Assembly (NCBI RefSeq): GCF_029894425.1
Contig: NZ_JARXYJ010000001.1
Coordinates: 9,196,501 to 9,260,500, forward strand
DNA from: Streptomyces sp. SAI-127
GTDB lineage: Bacteria > Actinomycetota > Actinomycetes > Streptomycetales > Streptomycetaceae
DNA length: 64,000 nt
Direction: 5' to 3'
Numbering within the stretch: position 1 is the first letter of the stretch; the number at the start of each line of letters is the position of its first letter. Of this stretch, positions 1-7,659 are shown piece after piece. The translations under genes were made by a program, and so were the position numbers. The notes beneath the pieces are model-generated. The model ran no database searches and was not told the origin of the DNA. It worked only from the letters and a program-made list of their open reading frames with translations.

Positions 1-245
1 AGGCGGGGCTCGGCGTGGAGATGAGCGTCGGCAAGCGGATGCTGACCGCGTTCGAGCGCCGTCCCGGCCTGTTCCACGCGGCACTGACGGGCTTCCGGCC
101 CGCGTGGAACGCGTTCAGGGAGATCACCCAGGGTTCGACGTCGCTGGGCGAGCTCGTCCGGGGCCGGCCGATGGCCCAGCGGGCGCTGGCCGCGCTGGAC
201 CCGCGTCCCGCCGAGCGCGGGGCGGGCGGCGAGGCCACGTCCTGA
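1..245 (+). CDS. C-terminal end of a truncated protein, possibly an FAD-dependent oxidoreductase
   Basis: The reading frame is open from base 3 to a TGA at 243-245, so only about the last 80 residues are visible and the 5' part lies outside the window. The residues are helical and Arg/Ala-rich, with a segment like FERRPGLFHAALTGFRPAW. This resembles the C-terminal helical tail of geranylgeranyl-reductase-type flavoproteins, but no nucleotide-binding or catalytic motif is visible. The coding call rests on codon bias and the clean stop. The function is a guess. It converges with the oxidoreductase gene at 280-729. Confidence 0.5.
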   Translation, partial: AGLGVEMSVGKRMLTAFERRPGLFHAALTGFRPAWNAFREITQGSTSLGELVRGRPMAQRALAALDPRPAERGAGGEATS

Positions 246-289
246 CCGGTCACTTCCTCACCGGTCACTTCCTCACCGGTCACTTCTTG
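245..289. repeat. 15-bp direct repeat, three copies
   Basis: The unit ACCGGTCACTTCCTC occurs three times head to tail between two convergent genes. The third copy has two changes (CTTG for CCTC at its end) and contains the TGA stop of the minus-strand gene at 280-282. Copies 1 and 2 are identical apart from their flanks. It may be replication slippage. I see no hairpin strong enough to call it a terminator. Confidence 0.8.
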
Positions 290-729
290 ACCGTGATCCG
301 GAAGACCGGGTGGTCGCCCGCGGCCGCGATGATCTCCTCGTCGGAGGACTTGGCGGTCACGCCCTGGAAGTACTGGTTGACCTCCCAGCCCCACTTCTCC
401 AGGTAGGTCCGCAGGATCGGGAGCTTCTCCGTGTCGGGGAGCTCCACCGCGGTGAACTCGCGCACCTTGCGGCCGACCCGCAGCTCCCCGCCGCCGGCGG
501 CACGCATGTTCCGCACCCACTGGGAGTGACCGCGCGCCGAGACCAGGAACTGCCCGCCCTCGTACGTGTGCGGGTTGACCGGGATCCGCTGCATCTGCCC
601 GCTCTTGCGGCCGCGCACCGACATCTCCGCGGTACCGGCCAGGCTGAAGCCGTGCCGGGCCAGCCAGCCGATGACGCCGTTGAGGCGGACGTTGAGCGGG
701 CTGCCCTTGAGGTAGTACGGCTGCGACAT
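280..729 (-). CDS. Deazaflavin (F420)-dependent nitroreductase-family protein
   Basis: A 149-residue protein of the split-barrel deazaflavin-dependent nitroreductase (Ddn-like) family. These proteins bind F420 or another flavin and reduce small molecules. The sequence shows the family pattern: a short N-terminal helix, RGRKSGQMQRIPVN (residues about 42-55, the strand that packs on the cofactor phosphate), then ARGHSQWVRNMRAAG and a C-terminal VFRITVKK strand. The length fits the family (about 140-150). A second ATG four codons upstream (739-741) is possible; the inner ATG at 727-729 opens the conserved SQPYYLKGSP stretch. It is divergent from a TetR gene, and both operator copies lie in the gap, so it is the likely repressed target. 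Confidence 0.85.
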   Translation of the reverse strand: MSQPYYLKGSPLNVRLNGVIGWLARHGFSLAGTAEMSVRGRKSGQMQRIPVNPHTYEGGQFLVSARGHSQWVRNMRAAGGGELRVGRKVREFTAVELPDTEKLPILRTYLEKWGWEVNQYFQGVTAKSSDEEIIAAAGDHPVFRITVKK

Positions 730-748
730 GGTGACCCCCATCAGATGT

Positions 749-767
749 GCGAGAGCGGTGCTCTCGC
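749..767. promoter_or_regulatory. TetR-type operator, copy 1 (perfect inverted repeat)
   Basis: GCGAGAGCGGTGCTCTCGC is a perfect 8-bp inverted repeat around a 3-nt centre. It lies 20 bp upstream of the oxidoreductase ATG. Its core CGAGAGCGGTGCTCT recurs in the opposite orientation at 808-822. Binding by the adjacent TetR protein is inferred. Confidence 0.7.
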
Positions 768-807
768 TTTCGTGGGACCAGTCTGCACGGATCGGCGGGA
801 CAAAGCA

Positions 808-822
808 AGAGCACCGCTCTCG
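808..822. promoter_or_regulatory. TetR-type operator, copy 2
   Basis: AGAGCACCGCTCTCG is the exact reverse complement of 15 bases of copy 1 (750-764) and is itself an inverted repeat (AGAGC-N3-GCTCT). It lies 40 bp upstream of the TetR start. Two equal sites, one near each divergent gene, fit joint repression and autoregulation. Confidence 0.7.
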
Positions 823-861
823 ATTGTGTGCACTGCTCTGCTTCTGTGGGACACTGGCCCT

Positions 862-1554
862 ATGAGCACCGCACAAGGCGCCCGGGCCCGTGCCCGGATC
901 GAAGTCACCGCCGCCATCAAGGACGAGGCGCGTCGGCAGCTCGCGGCGGAGGGCGCGGCGAAGCTCTCGCTGCGGGCCGTGGCGCGTGAGCTGGGGATGG
1001 TCTCCTCGGCGCTGTACCGCTACTTCCCGAGCCGCGACGACCTGCTCACCGCGCTGATCATCGACGCGTACGACTCCTTGGGGGAGAGCGCGGAGCGGGC
1101 GCACCAGGCGGGGGCGGGGGCGGACCCGCTGGAGCGCTGGGCCGCGGTGGGCGAGGCCGTGCGCCACTGGGCGCTGGCGCATCCGCACGAGTACGCACTC
1201 ATCTACGGCTCTCCCGTCCCCGGCTACACCGCCCCCCAGACGACCGTCCCGCCCGCCGCCCGCGTGGGCCTCCTCCTGATCGGCGTCGTGCGCGACGCCC
1301 ACCACGGCCCGGGAGGCCTGGAGGAACTGCCCCCGGTCCCCGAGGACCTTCACGCCGAGGCCGACCGCATCGCCGCCGACCTCGCCCCGGACCTTCCGCC
1401 CGAGGTGGCCGCGGCCCTGGTGGTGGCCTGGGCCCAGCTCTTCGGACTGGTCGGCTTCGAGCTCTTCGGCCAGTTCAACCGAGTGGTGGAGGACCGGGAG
1501 CCGTTCTTCCGGCACGCGGTACGGCAGCTGGGACGGGGCGTGGGGCTGCGGTAG
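862..1554 (+). CDS. TetR/AcrR-family transcriptional regulator
   Basis: A 230-residue TetR regulator. The N-terminal helix-turn-helix lies at about residues 15-60 (KLSLRAVARELGMVSSALYR, then YFPSRDDLLTALI), the classic TetR turn and recognition helix. The rest is an all-helical ligand-binding and dimerisation domain, with WALAHPHEYALIYGSP typical of the TetR_C_13-like group. Start at ATG 862; the reading frame is open upstream, but codon use and the two operators place the start here. It is divergent from the F420-type oxidoreductase and probably represses it and itself through the paired operators at 749-767 and 808-822. The ligand cannot be read from sequence. Confidence 0.9.
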   Translation: MSTAQGARARARIEVTAAIKDEARRQLAAEGAAKLSLRAVARELGMVSSALYRYFPSRDDLLTALIIDAYDSLGESAERAHQAGAGADPLERWAAVGEAVRHWALAHPHEYALIYGSPVPGYTAPQTTVPPAARVGLLLIGVVRDAHHGPGGLEELPPVPEDLHAEADRIAADLAPDLPPEVAAALVVAWAQLFGLVGFELFGQFNRVVEDREPFFRHAVRQLGRGVGLR

Positions 1555-1677
1555 GGGGCGTGCGGCCCGGCCGTGGACACACCGGGTCGCGCGGGCCGCC
1601 GTACTTCGCCGGGAGTACGCGTGATCACCGCGCTCGGGGGACGCCCTGGCCGGGCCGGGGCGTCTAGCGTGGCTGTC

Positions 1678-2913
1678 ATGGACGGTGAGCAGGGCGTACG
1701 CGGGGAGGAGCCGCCGCGGTGGCGGTGGCGCGGGGCGTCGTGGTGGCGGCGTTCCGGCGAGGGGCAGGGAGCCCGCTGGCCGTGGCCGTCCACCCTGCTG
1801 CTCACGTTCTTCGTGCTCGCGGGGTCGAACTACGCGGCCCGGCAGCAGGCCGGCGACCGGGCCGAGCTCGATGCGTTCGCGCGGGTGCTGCTGGTGATCG
1901 GCGCCGGGCTGCTGCTGTGGCGGCACCGGCGGCCGGTGCTCGTCGTCTTCGGTACGGCGGCTGCCGCGATGGTCTACCTGGGTGCCGGATATCCGTACGG
2001 GCCCGTGTTCCTCGCCGTCGCACTCGCCTGCTTCAACGCCATCGTGGCCGGGCACCGCAAGGCCGCCTGGACCGCGCTCGGGATGCTCTGGGCCGGGCAC
2101 GTCCTGGTGGCCCACTGGCTCTACCAGTGGCTGCCGCCCTCCGGGGATCCGGCCGCCCCCTGGGGGCAGGAGGGGGTGATCGCCGCCTGGGTCGTCGCGA
2201 TCGTCGCCGTCTCGGAGCTGGCCCGGACCCGGCGCGAACAGTGGGCCCGGGACCGCGCCGAACGTGCCCGGGCCGCACAGCGCCGCGCCGACGAGGAGCG
2301 GCTGCGGATCGCCCGCGAGCTGCACGACGTGCTCGCGCACAGCATCTCCGTCATCAACGTCCAGGCCGGCGTCGGCCTCGCTCTCCTCGACACCGACCCC
2401 GAACAGGCCCGCACCGCGCTCACCACCATCAAAGCCGCCAGCAAGGAGGCGCTCGGCGAGGTGCGCCAGGTGCTCGACACGCTGCGCACGCCGGGTGACG
2501 CGCCGCGCGCCCCCGCGCCGGGCCTCGACCGGCTGCCCGAGCTGGTGTCGCAGGCGGCGGGCGCGGGCCTCACGGTCGAGCTGGAGGGATCGGCGCCGGG
2601 TCTGCCTCCCGGCGCGGACCTCGCCGCCTTCCGTATCGTCCAGGAGGCGCTCACCAATGTCGTACGGCACTCGGGATCGCGGCACGCGCGCGTGCGGCTC
2701 GATCGCGACGGCGGTGCGCTACGGCTGCGTATCGACGACGACGGACCCGCGACCGGCACCGACGCGGGCGGCAGCGGCAACGGTCTGGCCGGAATGCGGG
2801 AGCGGGCCGCCGCACTCGGTGGCACGATCGAGGCGGGCCCGCGTCCCGACGGAGGGTTCCGGGTGCTCGCCGTACTGCCGCTCAAGGTGAAGGCCAAGGA
2901 GGACGACCGGTGA
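1678..2913 (+). CDS. NarL-type sensor histidine kinase
   Basis: A 411-residue membrane histidine kinase of the HisKA_3 class. About five to six hydrophobic helices occupy residues 37-180 with no extracellular domain, so it probably senses a membrane-associated signal. The dimerisation helix carries the phospho-acceptor His216 in RELHDVLAHSISVINVQAG. The HATPase domain follows, with the N box QEALTNVVRHSG (Asn327) and glycine loop GNGLAGMRERAAALGG. The ATG at 1678 removes a non-conserved extension. It overlaps the response regulator by 4 nt (GTGA), so the two are translationally coupled. An inverted repeat GTACT-N8-AGTAC (1601-1618) lies upstream. The target genes are not evident. Confidence 0.93.
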   Translation: MDGEQGVRGEEPPRWRWRGASWWRRSGEGQGARWPWPSTLLLTFFVLAGSNYAARQQAGDRAELDAFARVLLVIGAGLLLWRHRRPVLVVFGTAAAAMVYLGAGYPYGPVFLAVALACFNAIVAGHRKAAWTALGMLWAGHVLVAHWLYQWLPPSGDPAAPWGQEGVIAAWVVAIVAVSELARTRREQWARDRAERARAAQRRADEERLRIARELHDVLAHSISVINVQAGVGLALLDTDPEQARTALTTIKAASKEALGEVRQVLDTLRTPGDAPRAPAPGLDRLPELVSQAAGAGLTVELEGSAPGLPPGADLAAFRIVQEALTNVVRHSGSRHARVRLDRDGGALRLRIDDDGPATGTDAGGSGNGLAGMRERAAALGGTIEAGPRPDGGFRVLAVLPLKVKAKEDDR

Positions 2914-3575
2914 TCCGCGTACTGCTCGCCGACGACCAGTCACTCGTGCGGGCCGGCTTCCGGGCCCTGCTCGACGCGCAGCCGGACATCGAGGTGGCCG
3001 GTGAGGCCTCCGACGGCGAGGAGGCGCTGGCCGAGGTGCGCGAACTGCGGCCGGACATCGTCCTGATGGACATCCGGATGCCGCTGCTCGACGGCCTCGC
3101 CGCGACCCGGCGCATCACGGAGGACGACGCGTTGAAGGACGTGAAGGTGGTCATGCTCACCACCTTCGAACTCGACGAGTACGTCTTCGAGGCGATCCGT
3201 TCCGGCGCCTCAGGCTTCCTGGTCAAGGACACCGAACCGGAGGAACTCCTGCGCGCCGTACGGGCGGTGGTCGACGGCGACGCGCTCCTCTCGCCGGGCG
3301 TGACCCGCCGTCTCATCGCCGAGTTCGCGGCCCGCTCCAAGGAACCCGCGGCCGAAGGCGCCCTCGCCGGACTCACCGAGCGGGAGCGGGAGGTGATGGC
3401 CCTGGTCGGCATCGGCCTGTCCAACGAGGAGATCGCCCGCCGCCTGGTCGTCAGCCCCCTCACCGCCAAGACCCACGTCAGCCGCACGATGGTCAAGCTC
3501 GGCGCCCGCGACCGCGCCCAACTGGTGGTGCTGGCCTACGAGTCGGGGTTGGTGCGGCCGGGCTGGCTGGGCTGA
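2910..3575 (+). CDS. NarL/FixJ-family response regulator
   Basis: A 221-residue response regulator. The receiver domain covers residues 1-120, with phospho-acceptor Asp54 in IVLMDIRMP, acidic residues ADDQ near the N-terminus and the conserved Lys in GFLVKD. The LuxR-type HTH is at about 156-215 (LTEREREVMALVGIGLSNEE, then IARRLVVSPLTAKTHVS). It starts with GTG inside the stop of the upstream kinase, so they form a cognate pair. Its 3' end overlaps the convergent gene at 3536-3823 by 40 bp. Confidence 0.95.
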   Translation: MIRVLLADDQSLVRAGFRALLDAQPDIEVAGEASDGEEALAEVRELRPDIVLMDIRMPLLDGLAATRRITEDDALKDVKVVMLTTFELDEYVFEAIRSGASGFLVKDTEPEELLRAVRAVVDGDALLSPGVTRRLIAEFAARSKEPAAEGALAGLTEREREVMALVGIGLSNEEIARRLVVSPLTAKTHVSRTMVKLGARDRAQLVVLAYESGLVRPGWLG

Positions 3576-3823
3576 GGGCGCTGCTGCCGGAAGCGCACGA
3601 GCACACTGATCACCCGGGCGAAGAAGACCAAGGGCGCGATCGTGAGCCCGATGCGCAGCAGCAACTTCTCGACCGTCCCCGGCAGTTCGAACAGCAGCGC
3701 CGGTCCGGCCACCGCCCCGAAGAGGACGGCCGCCGCGAACAGCGCACTGCACAGCGCGTATCCGATCTCGACGGTGATGGCGTCCCGTTCGGCCTGGTTC
3801 CGGCGTCCCCCGTAAGTCTCCAT
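3536..3823 (-). CDS. Small two-helix membrane protein (DUF6332-like)
   Basis: About 95 residues from the ATG at 3821-3823. The sequence has a charged N-terminus with QAERDAITVEIGYALCSA followed by two hydrophobic helices (about residues 25-47 and 55-75) and a basic Gln/Pro/Arg-rich tail. The AERDAITVEIGYAL pattern is one I associate with the uncharacterised Streptomyces family DUF6332; that assignment is from memory. The longer frame to 3877 would run into the terminator stem upstream, so the inner ATG is preferred. The last 40 bp are antisense to the response regulator. No function is known to me. Confidence 0.65.
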   Translation of the reverse strand: METYGGRRNQAERDAITVEIGYALCSALFAAAVLFGAVAGPALLFELPGTVEKLLLRIGLTIAPLVFFARVISVLVRFRQQRPQPSQPGRTNPDS

Positions 3824-3839
3824 CTTTGAAGTCTCACAG

Positions 3840-3879
3840 CCGTGTGCCCGGCGGAGCAAGCAGTCCGCCGGGCACACGG
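3840..3879. terminator. Long perfect stem-loop terminator
   Basis: Two 16-base arms (3840-3855 and 3864-3879) pair perfectly around an 8-nt loop. The hairpin lies 17 bp past the stop of the MFS gene at 3896 and just before the start of the small membrane protein, so it most likely ends MFS transcription. There is no U-tract, as is common in Streptomyces. Confidence 0.85.
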
Positions 3880-3895
3880 TGTCGGAGGCGCCCCC

Positions 3896-5383
3896 CTAGT
3901 CGCGTACGGTGACGCGTTCCGCCTCCTGCACAGTGGACTTGGCGACCACGACGGACCGCTGCGGGCGGCGCGGGGTGCGCAGTCCCGTGAGGGTGATCAG
4001 CAGCCCGGCCGCGGCGATGGCCGTGACCACGACAAGGCCGGGGCGGTAGCTGTCGAGGACGGCCTGCGGGGTGGCGTTCTCGGGAGCGCCCGCGGTCACC
4101 ACGGCGGTCACGACGGCCAGGAAGATCGCACCGCCGACCTGGACCGAGGTGTTGAGCAGGCCGGAGACCATGCCCTGCTCGTGGTCCTCGACGCCGTTGG
4201 TGGCCTGGATGTTGAGCGACGGGAAGACCAGTGCGCAGGCGGCACCGATGAGCAGCATCGACGGCAGGATCGCGGCGGCGTACCCGGGGTTCAGGTCGAC
4301 ACCGAGGAACAGCGCGTATCCGACGACCATCAGTGCGAAGCCCGCCGGGATCAACCGCTGGGTGCCGAACCGGTCGACGATCGAGCCGACCTTCGTCGAG
4401 GACACCGCCACCAGGGCGCCCGCGGGCAGGAAGGCGAGCGCGGTGTGCAGCGCCGACCAGCCGAGCAGCGACTGCATGTACAGGGTCACGAGGAACTGGA
4501 AGCCCACGTACGAGCCGAAGAAGGCCATGGCACCCAGCTGGGCGCGAATCTGGGTGCCGGAGCGCAGCACGCCGAGCCGGACCAGCGGACCCGGCGAACG
4601 CCGCTCGACCAGGACGAACACCGTCAGCAGTACGGCCACGGCGAGGAAGGACAGCAGGGTGCGGGCCGAGGCCCAGCCGGACTCCGGAGCCTGGACGACG
4701 GTGAAGACCAGCAGCAGCATCGAGGCGGTGCCGAGGACGGCGCCGGGGATGTCGTAGCCGTTGTGGTCCTTCTCGCGGGCGCTGCGCGGCAGCAGCTTGA
4801 GTCCGGCGACGAGCGCGATCAGTGCGATGGGCGCGGGCAGCAGCATGGTCAGGCGCCAACTGGCCTCGGTGAGCAGGCCGGACAGCACCAGGCCCATGGA
4901 GAAGCCGGTGGCGGCGCAGGTGGTGTAGATGGAGAGCGCGCGGTTGCGCAGCGGGCCCTCCGGGAACGTCGTGGTGATGATGGACAGGCCCGCGGGCGCG
5001 GTGAAGGCCGCGCTCAGGCCCTTGATGAACCGGCTGGCGATCAACAGCGGGCCCGAGTCGACGAGGCCGCCGAGCAGGGAGGCGACCGCGAACACGCCGA
5101 GGGCCACCAGGAAGACCTGGCGCCGGCCCAGCAGGTCGGCGGCCCGGCCGCCCAGGAGCAGCAGACCGCCGTAGCCGAGGATGTAGCCGCTGACGATCCA
5201 TTGCAGCGTGGAGGTGGAAAGGCCCAGGTCGGCGCCGATGGACGGCAGCGCGACGCCGACCATCGACACGTCCAGCGCGTCCAGGAACATCGCGGCGCAC
5301 AGCACCAGCAGGGTGCCCCAGAGCCTGGGTGTCCAGCGGACCACTGAGGAAGGGTCCGCGGGGGTGGTGAGCGGAGAGGTCAT
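3896..5383 (-). CDS. MFS drug exporter, DHA2 family
   Basis: A 495-residue multidrug-type exporter of the major facilitator superfamily. About 14 hydrophobic segments fit the DHA2 (14-TMS) class. The first helix carries LDALDVSMVGVALPSI (DHA2 motif D1: LDxTxVNVALP-like), and the loop between helices 2 and 3 has GRAADLLGRRQVF (motif A, GxLaDrxGrk). It is divergent from a MarR regulator, with overlapping inverted repeats in the 77-bp gap. This is the standard layout for a MarR-controlled efflux pump that exports the repressor's ligand. A strong stem-loop follows the stop codon. Confidence 0.92.
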   Translation of the reverse strand: MTSPLTTPADPSSVVRWTPRLWGTLLVLCAAMFLDALDVSMVGVALPSIGADLGLSTSTLQWIVSGYILGYGGLLLLGGRAADLLGRRQVFLVALGVFAVASLLGGLVDSGPLLIASRFIKGLSAAFTAPAGLSIITTTFPEGPLRNRALSIYTTCAATGFSMGLVLSGLLTEASWRLTMLLPAPIALIALVAGLKLLPRSAREKDHNGYDIPGAVLGTASMLLLVFTVVQAPESGWASARTLLSFLAVAVLLTVFVLVERRSPGPLVRLGVLRSGTQIRAQLGAMAFFGSYVGFQFLVTLYMQSLLGWSALHTALAFLPAGALVAVSSTKVGSIVDRFGTQRLIPAGFALMVVGYALFLGVDLNPGYAAAILPSMLLIGAACALVFPSLNIQATNGVEDHEQGMVSGLLNTSVQVGGAIFLAVVTAVVTAGAPENATPQAVLDSYRPGLVVVTAIAAAGLLITLTGLRTPRRPQRSVVVAKSTVQEAERVTVRD

Positions 5384-5404
5384 GCCGAAGACACTACATG
5401 CGCG

Positions 5405-5425
5405 TGCATCGAATGCAAACGCATT
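5405..5425. promoter_or_regulatory. Overlapping inverted repeats, probable MarR operator
   Basis: Two perfect inverted repeats overlap: TGCAT-CGA-ATGCA (5405-5417) and AATGC-AAAC-GCATT (5412-5425). They sit in the unusually AT-rich gap between the divergent MFS and MarR genes. Overlapping AT-rich palindromes in a shared promoter are typical of MarR repression. Binding is inferred. Confidence 0.65.
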
Positions 5426-5460
5426 TAATTCTGATGCAATAATTCTTCTCCTCTGCTACG

Positions 5461-5850
5461 GTGCCGCCCATGGCGGCGAAGAAGCCCGAGCAGGAGCTCG
5501 CGGAACAGTGGCGGGACATGCTGGCGCTGCACGCGCGCACGCAGTGCGAGCTGGACCGTGCTCTTCATCAACACGGCTTGTGCGGCAGCGACTTCGAGGT
5601 ACTGGACGTCCTGGCCGACGGCGGCTGCGACTACCGCGTGCAGGAGATCTCCGAGCGGGTCCATCTGAGCCAGAGCGCGCTGTCGCGGCTGATCGCCCGA
5701 CTGGAGAAGGACGGGCTCGTCGAGCGCGGGATGTGCGCGGAGGACCGGCGGGGCGTGCGAGTGTCCCTCACATCGAAGGGACGCGCGTTGCACGGCGACG
5801 CACTGCCGGTGCAACGCGCGGTCCTGACAAGGATGTTGGAACCGTCCTAG
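5461..5850 (+). CDS. MarR-family transcriptional regulator
   Basis: About 126-129 residues with a MarR winged-helix domain: DFEVLDVLADGG, then VQEISERVHLSQSALSRLI (recognition helix), ARLEKDGLVERG and the wing AEDRRGVRVSLTSKGRAL. Start is GTG 5461 or ATG 5470; no clear ribosome-binding site precedes either, so a very short leader is possible. It is shorter than most MarR proteins at the C-terminus, where helix 6 is minimal. It probably represses the divergent DHA2 exporter. Its stop overlaps the convergent mycothiol-dependent isomerase gene by 4 bp. Confidence 0.88.
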   Translation: MPPMAAKKPEQELAEQWRDMLALHARTQCELDRALHQHGLCGSDFEVLDVLADGGCDYRVQEISERVHLSQSALSRLIARLEKDGLVERGMCAEDRRGVRVSLTSKGRALHGDALPVQRAVLTRMLEPS

Positions 5851-6581
5851 CCGATGGCGGACTTCTCCCGCCACAGGCCGGCGACCGACACGTCCCCGGT
5901 CACCCGCGGGAACGGCAGCCGGTTCCACAGCGCCAGATACAGCCGCGCGGCCGGCCCTGACACCTCGCAGTCGGCGTCCCCCGCATCGCCGTACGCGGCC
6001 GCGGGCGGTTCCTGCGTCAGTCGTACGGTCCACACGGCGCCGTCCGTGTCGTTCGCCCGCACCCGCAGCACCCGGGGCTCGTCGGTGCGGACCCGGCTCT
6101 TCGCGCGGGCGTGGAAGCCGCGCAGCAACTCGTCGATGCCGTCGGCCGCGAAGTCCCGGCCGAGCTCCTCGGGGGTGCCGCCGCGGGCTGCCTCCGCGTC
6201 GAAGCGGTGCACGGCTGTCTCGTGCGCCTGCCGCCGGGCCCAGAACGCGAGCGGCGACGGGGCGGGCAGGAACTGGAAGCACTCCAGGCCGGGGTCGGCG
6301 GAGCCGAGAGCGCCGACCAGGAGGCGGTGTCCCTCGCGGAACCAGGCGAGCAACTCCGCACCGTCGAGTTCGGGTCGGTCGGGGAAGGGAACGTGGTCGG
6401 AGTGTCCCCCGGCCACGACCGCGGCCGCCCAGCGGTGCACTGTCCCGGTGTGCTTCAACAGGTCCCGCACCTGCCAGTCCGGGCAGGTCGGCACCTTGGC
6501 GTCCGGACCGGCCTGCTCGGCGGCCGACGCGAGCAACAGGCCTTCCCGGTTCAGGATGTGGATGAACTCGGCAGTCTCCAT
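5847..6581 (-). CDS. Maleylpyruvate isomerase-family (mycothiol-dependent, DinB-like) protein
   Basis: A 244-residue protein of the actinobacterial maleylpyruvate isomerase / mycothiol-dependent family. The N-terminal DinB-like four-helix bundle carries the usual metal-site pattern: VPTCPDWQVRDLLKHTGTVHRW near residues 30-50 and RRQAHETAVHRFDAE near 125-140 (HExxxHxxDA-like). The C-terminal SCP2-like domain ends in AALYLALWNRLP-like sequence. Members act as mycothiol S-transferases or isomerases; the substrate here is unknown. Start at ATG 6579-6581; an upstream ATG would add 27 unconserved residues. Confidence 0.85.
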   Translation of the reverse strand: METAEFIHILNREGLLLASAAEQAGPDAKVPTCPDWQVRDLLKHTGTVHRWAAAVVAGGHSDHVPFPDRPELDGAELLAWFREGHRLLVGALGSADPGLECFQFLPAPSPLAFWARRQAHETAVHRFDAEAARGGTPEELGRDFAADGIDELLRGFHARAKSRVRTDEPRVLRVRANDTDGAVWTVRLTQEPPAAAYGDAGDADCEVSGPAARLYLALWNRLPFPRVTGDVSVAGLWREKSAIG

Positions 6582-6658
6582 GGAGTGAGTGTGCCCCAGG
6601 GCGATGCCCCGCTCGGGCGCCTTCAGCACTTCGTCGTCAAGGGATGACACCGACCGGG

Positions 6659-7609
6659 TCACCAGTCACGGGCGGCCTGAAGCAGGTGGTCGCGGACCAG
6701 CGCCACGTGCGGGTTGCCGGAGGTGCCGGGCCGCTGCACCAGGAAGCTCGTGTTGATGGGCGGGTCGTCGGGGTCGTGGAGCAGGACCAGCGTCCCTGCC
6801 CGCAGTTCCTCGACGCACAGATAGCGGGGGAGCACGGTGAACCCGGTGCCGCCGGCGACCGCGGCCTTGACCGCGTTCAGGTCCGGCATGGTGACCGCGG
6901 GCTGCCGGACCAGACGTCGGCCGAAGACATGCCGCCAGTAGCGGCGCACGATGGGCAGATCGTCGGCGTAGGCGACGAGCGGGACAGCGTGCAGCGCACC
7001 CGCGGCGGCGACGGACGCGGGTACGCCAAGCCGCTGTGCCCAGGTGGGAGAGGCGACCAGCACGAACTCCTCGTCGTTGAGGGGCACGGCCGTCAGGGTG
7101 CGGCCGCGTGGCCGGAACGTGGCGATCACCAGGTCGTGGCGGCCCGCGCGCAGGTCGTCCAGGAGCGGTTCGGTCAGACCCGGCGTGATGCGCAGCCGTA
7201 CCCCCTGGTCCACCAGGGGAGCGAGACCGGGCAGGACGCACCGGGACAGCAGCTCGGCCGGGCCGGCGAGATGCACCGGCTCGGCCTGGGCGTCCTCCGC
7301 GCCCCCGGCGGGCCCTGCCACCATGGCGAGCGAGTCCAGGGGCTGCACGATCCTGGCGGCGAGCTCGTCCGCGTAGGGCGCCGGGGTCACGCCCCGCGCC
7401 CGGCGCTCGAACAGCTCCCGGCCCAACTGCCGCTCCAGAGTGCGGATCTGGGTGGTGACCGTGGGCTGGGACAGGCCGAGCAGACGGGCGGCGGCGGTGA
7501 AGGAGCCGGTGCGGTACACGGTCAGGAAAGTCCGCAGCAGGTTCAGGTCCAGCGGGGCGCCGACGGTCGGGCCCGGCACCTCGGAGCCATTGGTGTTCCT
7601 ATCCCTCAT
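6659..7609 (-). CDS. LysR-family transcriptional regulator
   Basis: A 316-residue LysR regulator. The winged HTH is near residues 20-78 (LNLLRTFLTVYRTGSFTAAA, then RLLGLSQPTVTTQIRTLERQ), followed by a linker helix and two-lobed co-inducer domain. It is divergent from the DJ-1/PfpI gene at 7660. A CTCA-N6-TGAG inverted repeat (7605-7618) spans its start codon, and an A/T-rich stretch fills the 50-bp gap. LysR proteins commonly control the divergent neighbour, so the DJ-1 gene is the expected target. Confidence 0.92.
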   Translation of the reverse strand: MRDRNTNGSEVPGPTVGAPLDLNLLRTFLTVYRTGSFTAAARLLGLSQPTVTTQIRTLERQLGRELFERRARGVTPAPYADELAARIVQPLDSLAMVAGPAGGAEDAQAEPVHLAGPAELLSRCVLPGLAPLVDQGVRLRITPGLTEPLLDDLRAGRHDLVIATFRPRGRTLTAVPLNDEEFVLVASPTWAQRLGVPASVAAAGALHAVPLVAYADDLPIVRRYWRHVFGRRLVRQPAVTMPDLNAVKAAVAGGTGFTVLPRYLCVEELRAGTLVLLHDPDDPPINTSFLVQRPGTSGNPHVALVRDHLLQAARDW

Positions 7610-7659
7610 ATGCGTGAGCCTATTGGATTTCTATGGCGGGACGGGACTACGGTTTCACC

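Noticed and set aside
280..2685. 801-residue minus-strand frame covering TetR and histidine kinase genes
   Set aside because: Only its last 150 codons are a real gene; the rest is the antisense of TetR and the kinase and has Arg/Gly/Pro-rich shadow composition.
3834..5300. Long open frames on both strands across the MFS gene
   Set aside because: High-GC shadow frames; only the 3896-5383 frame shows membrane helices and MFS motifs.
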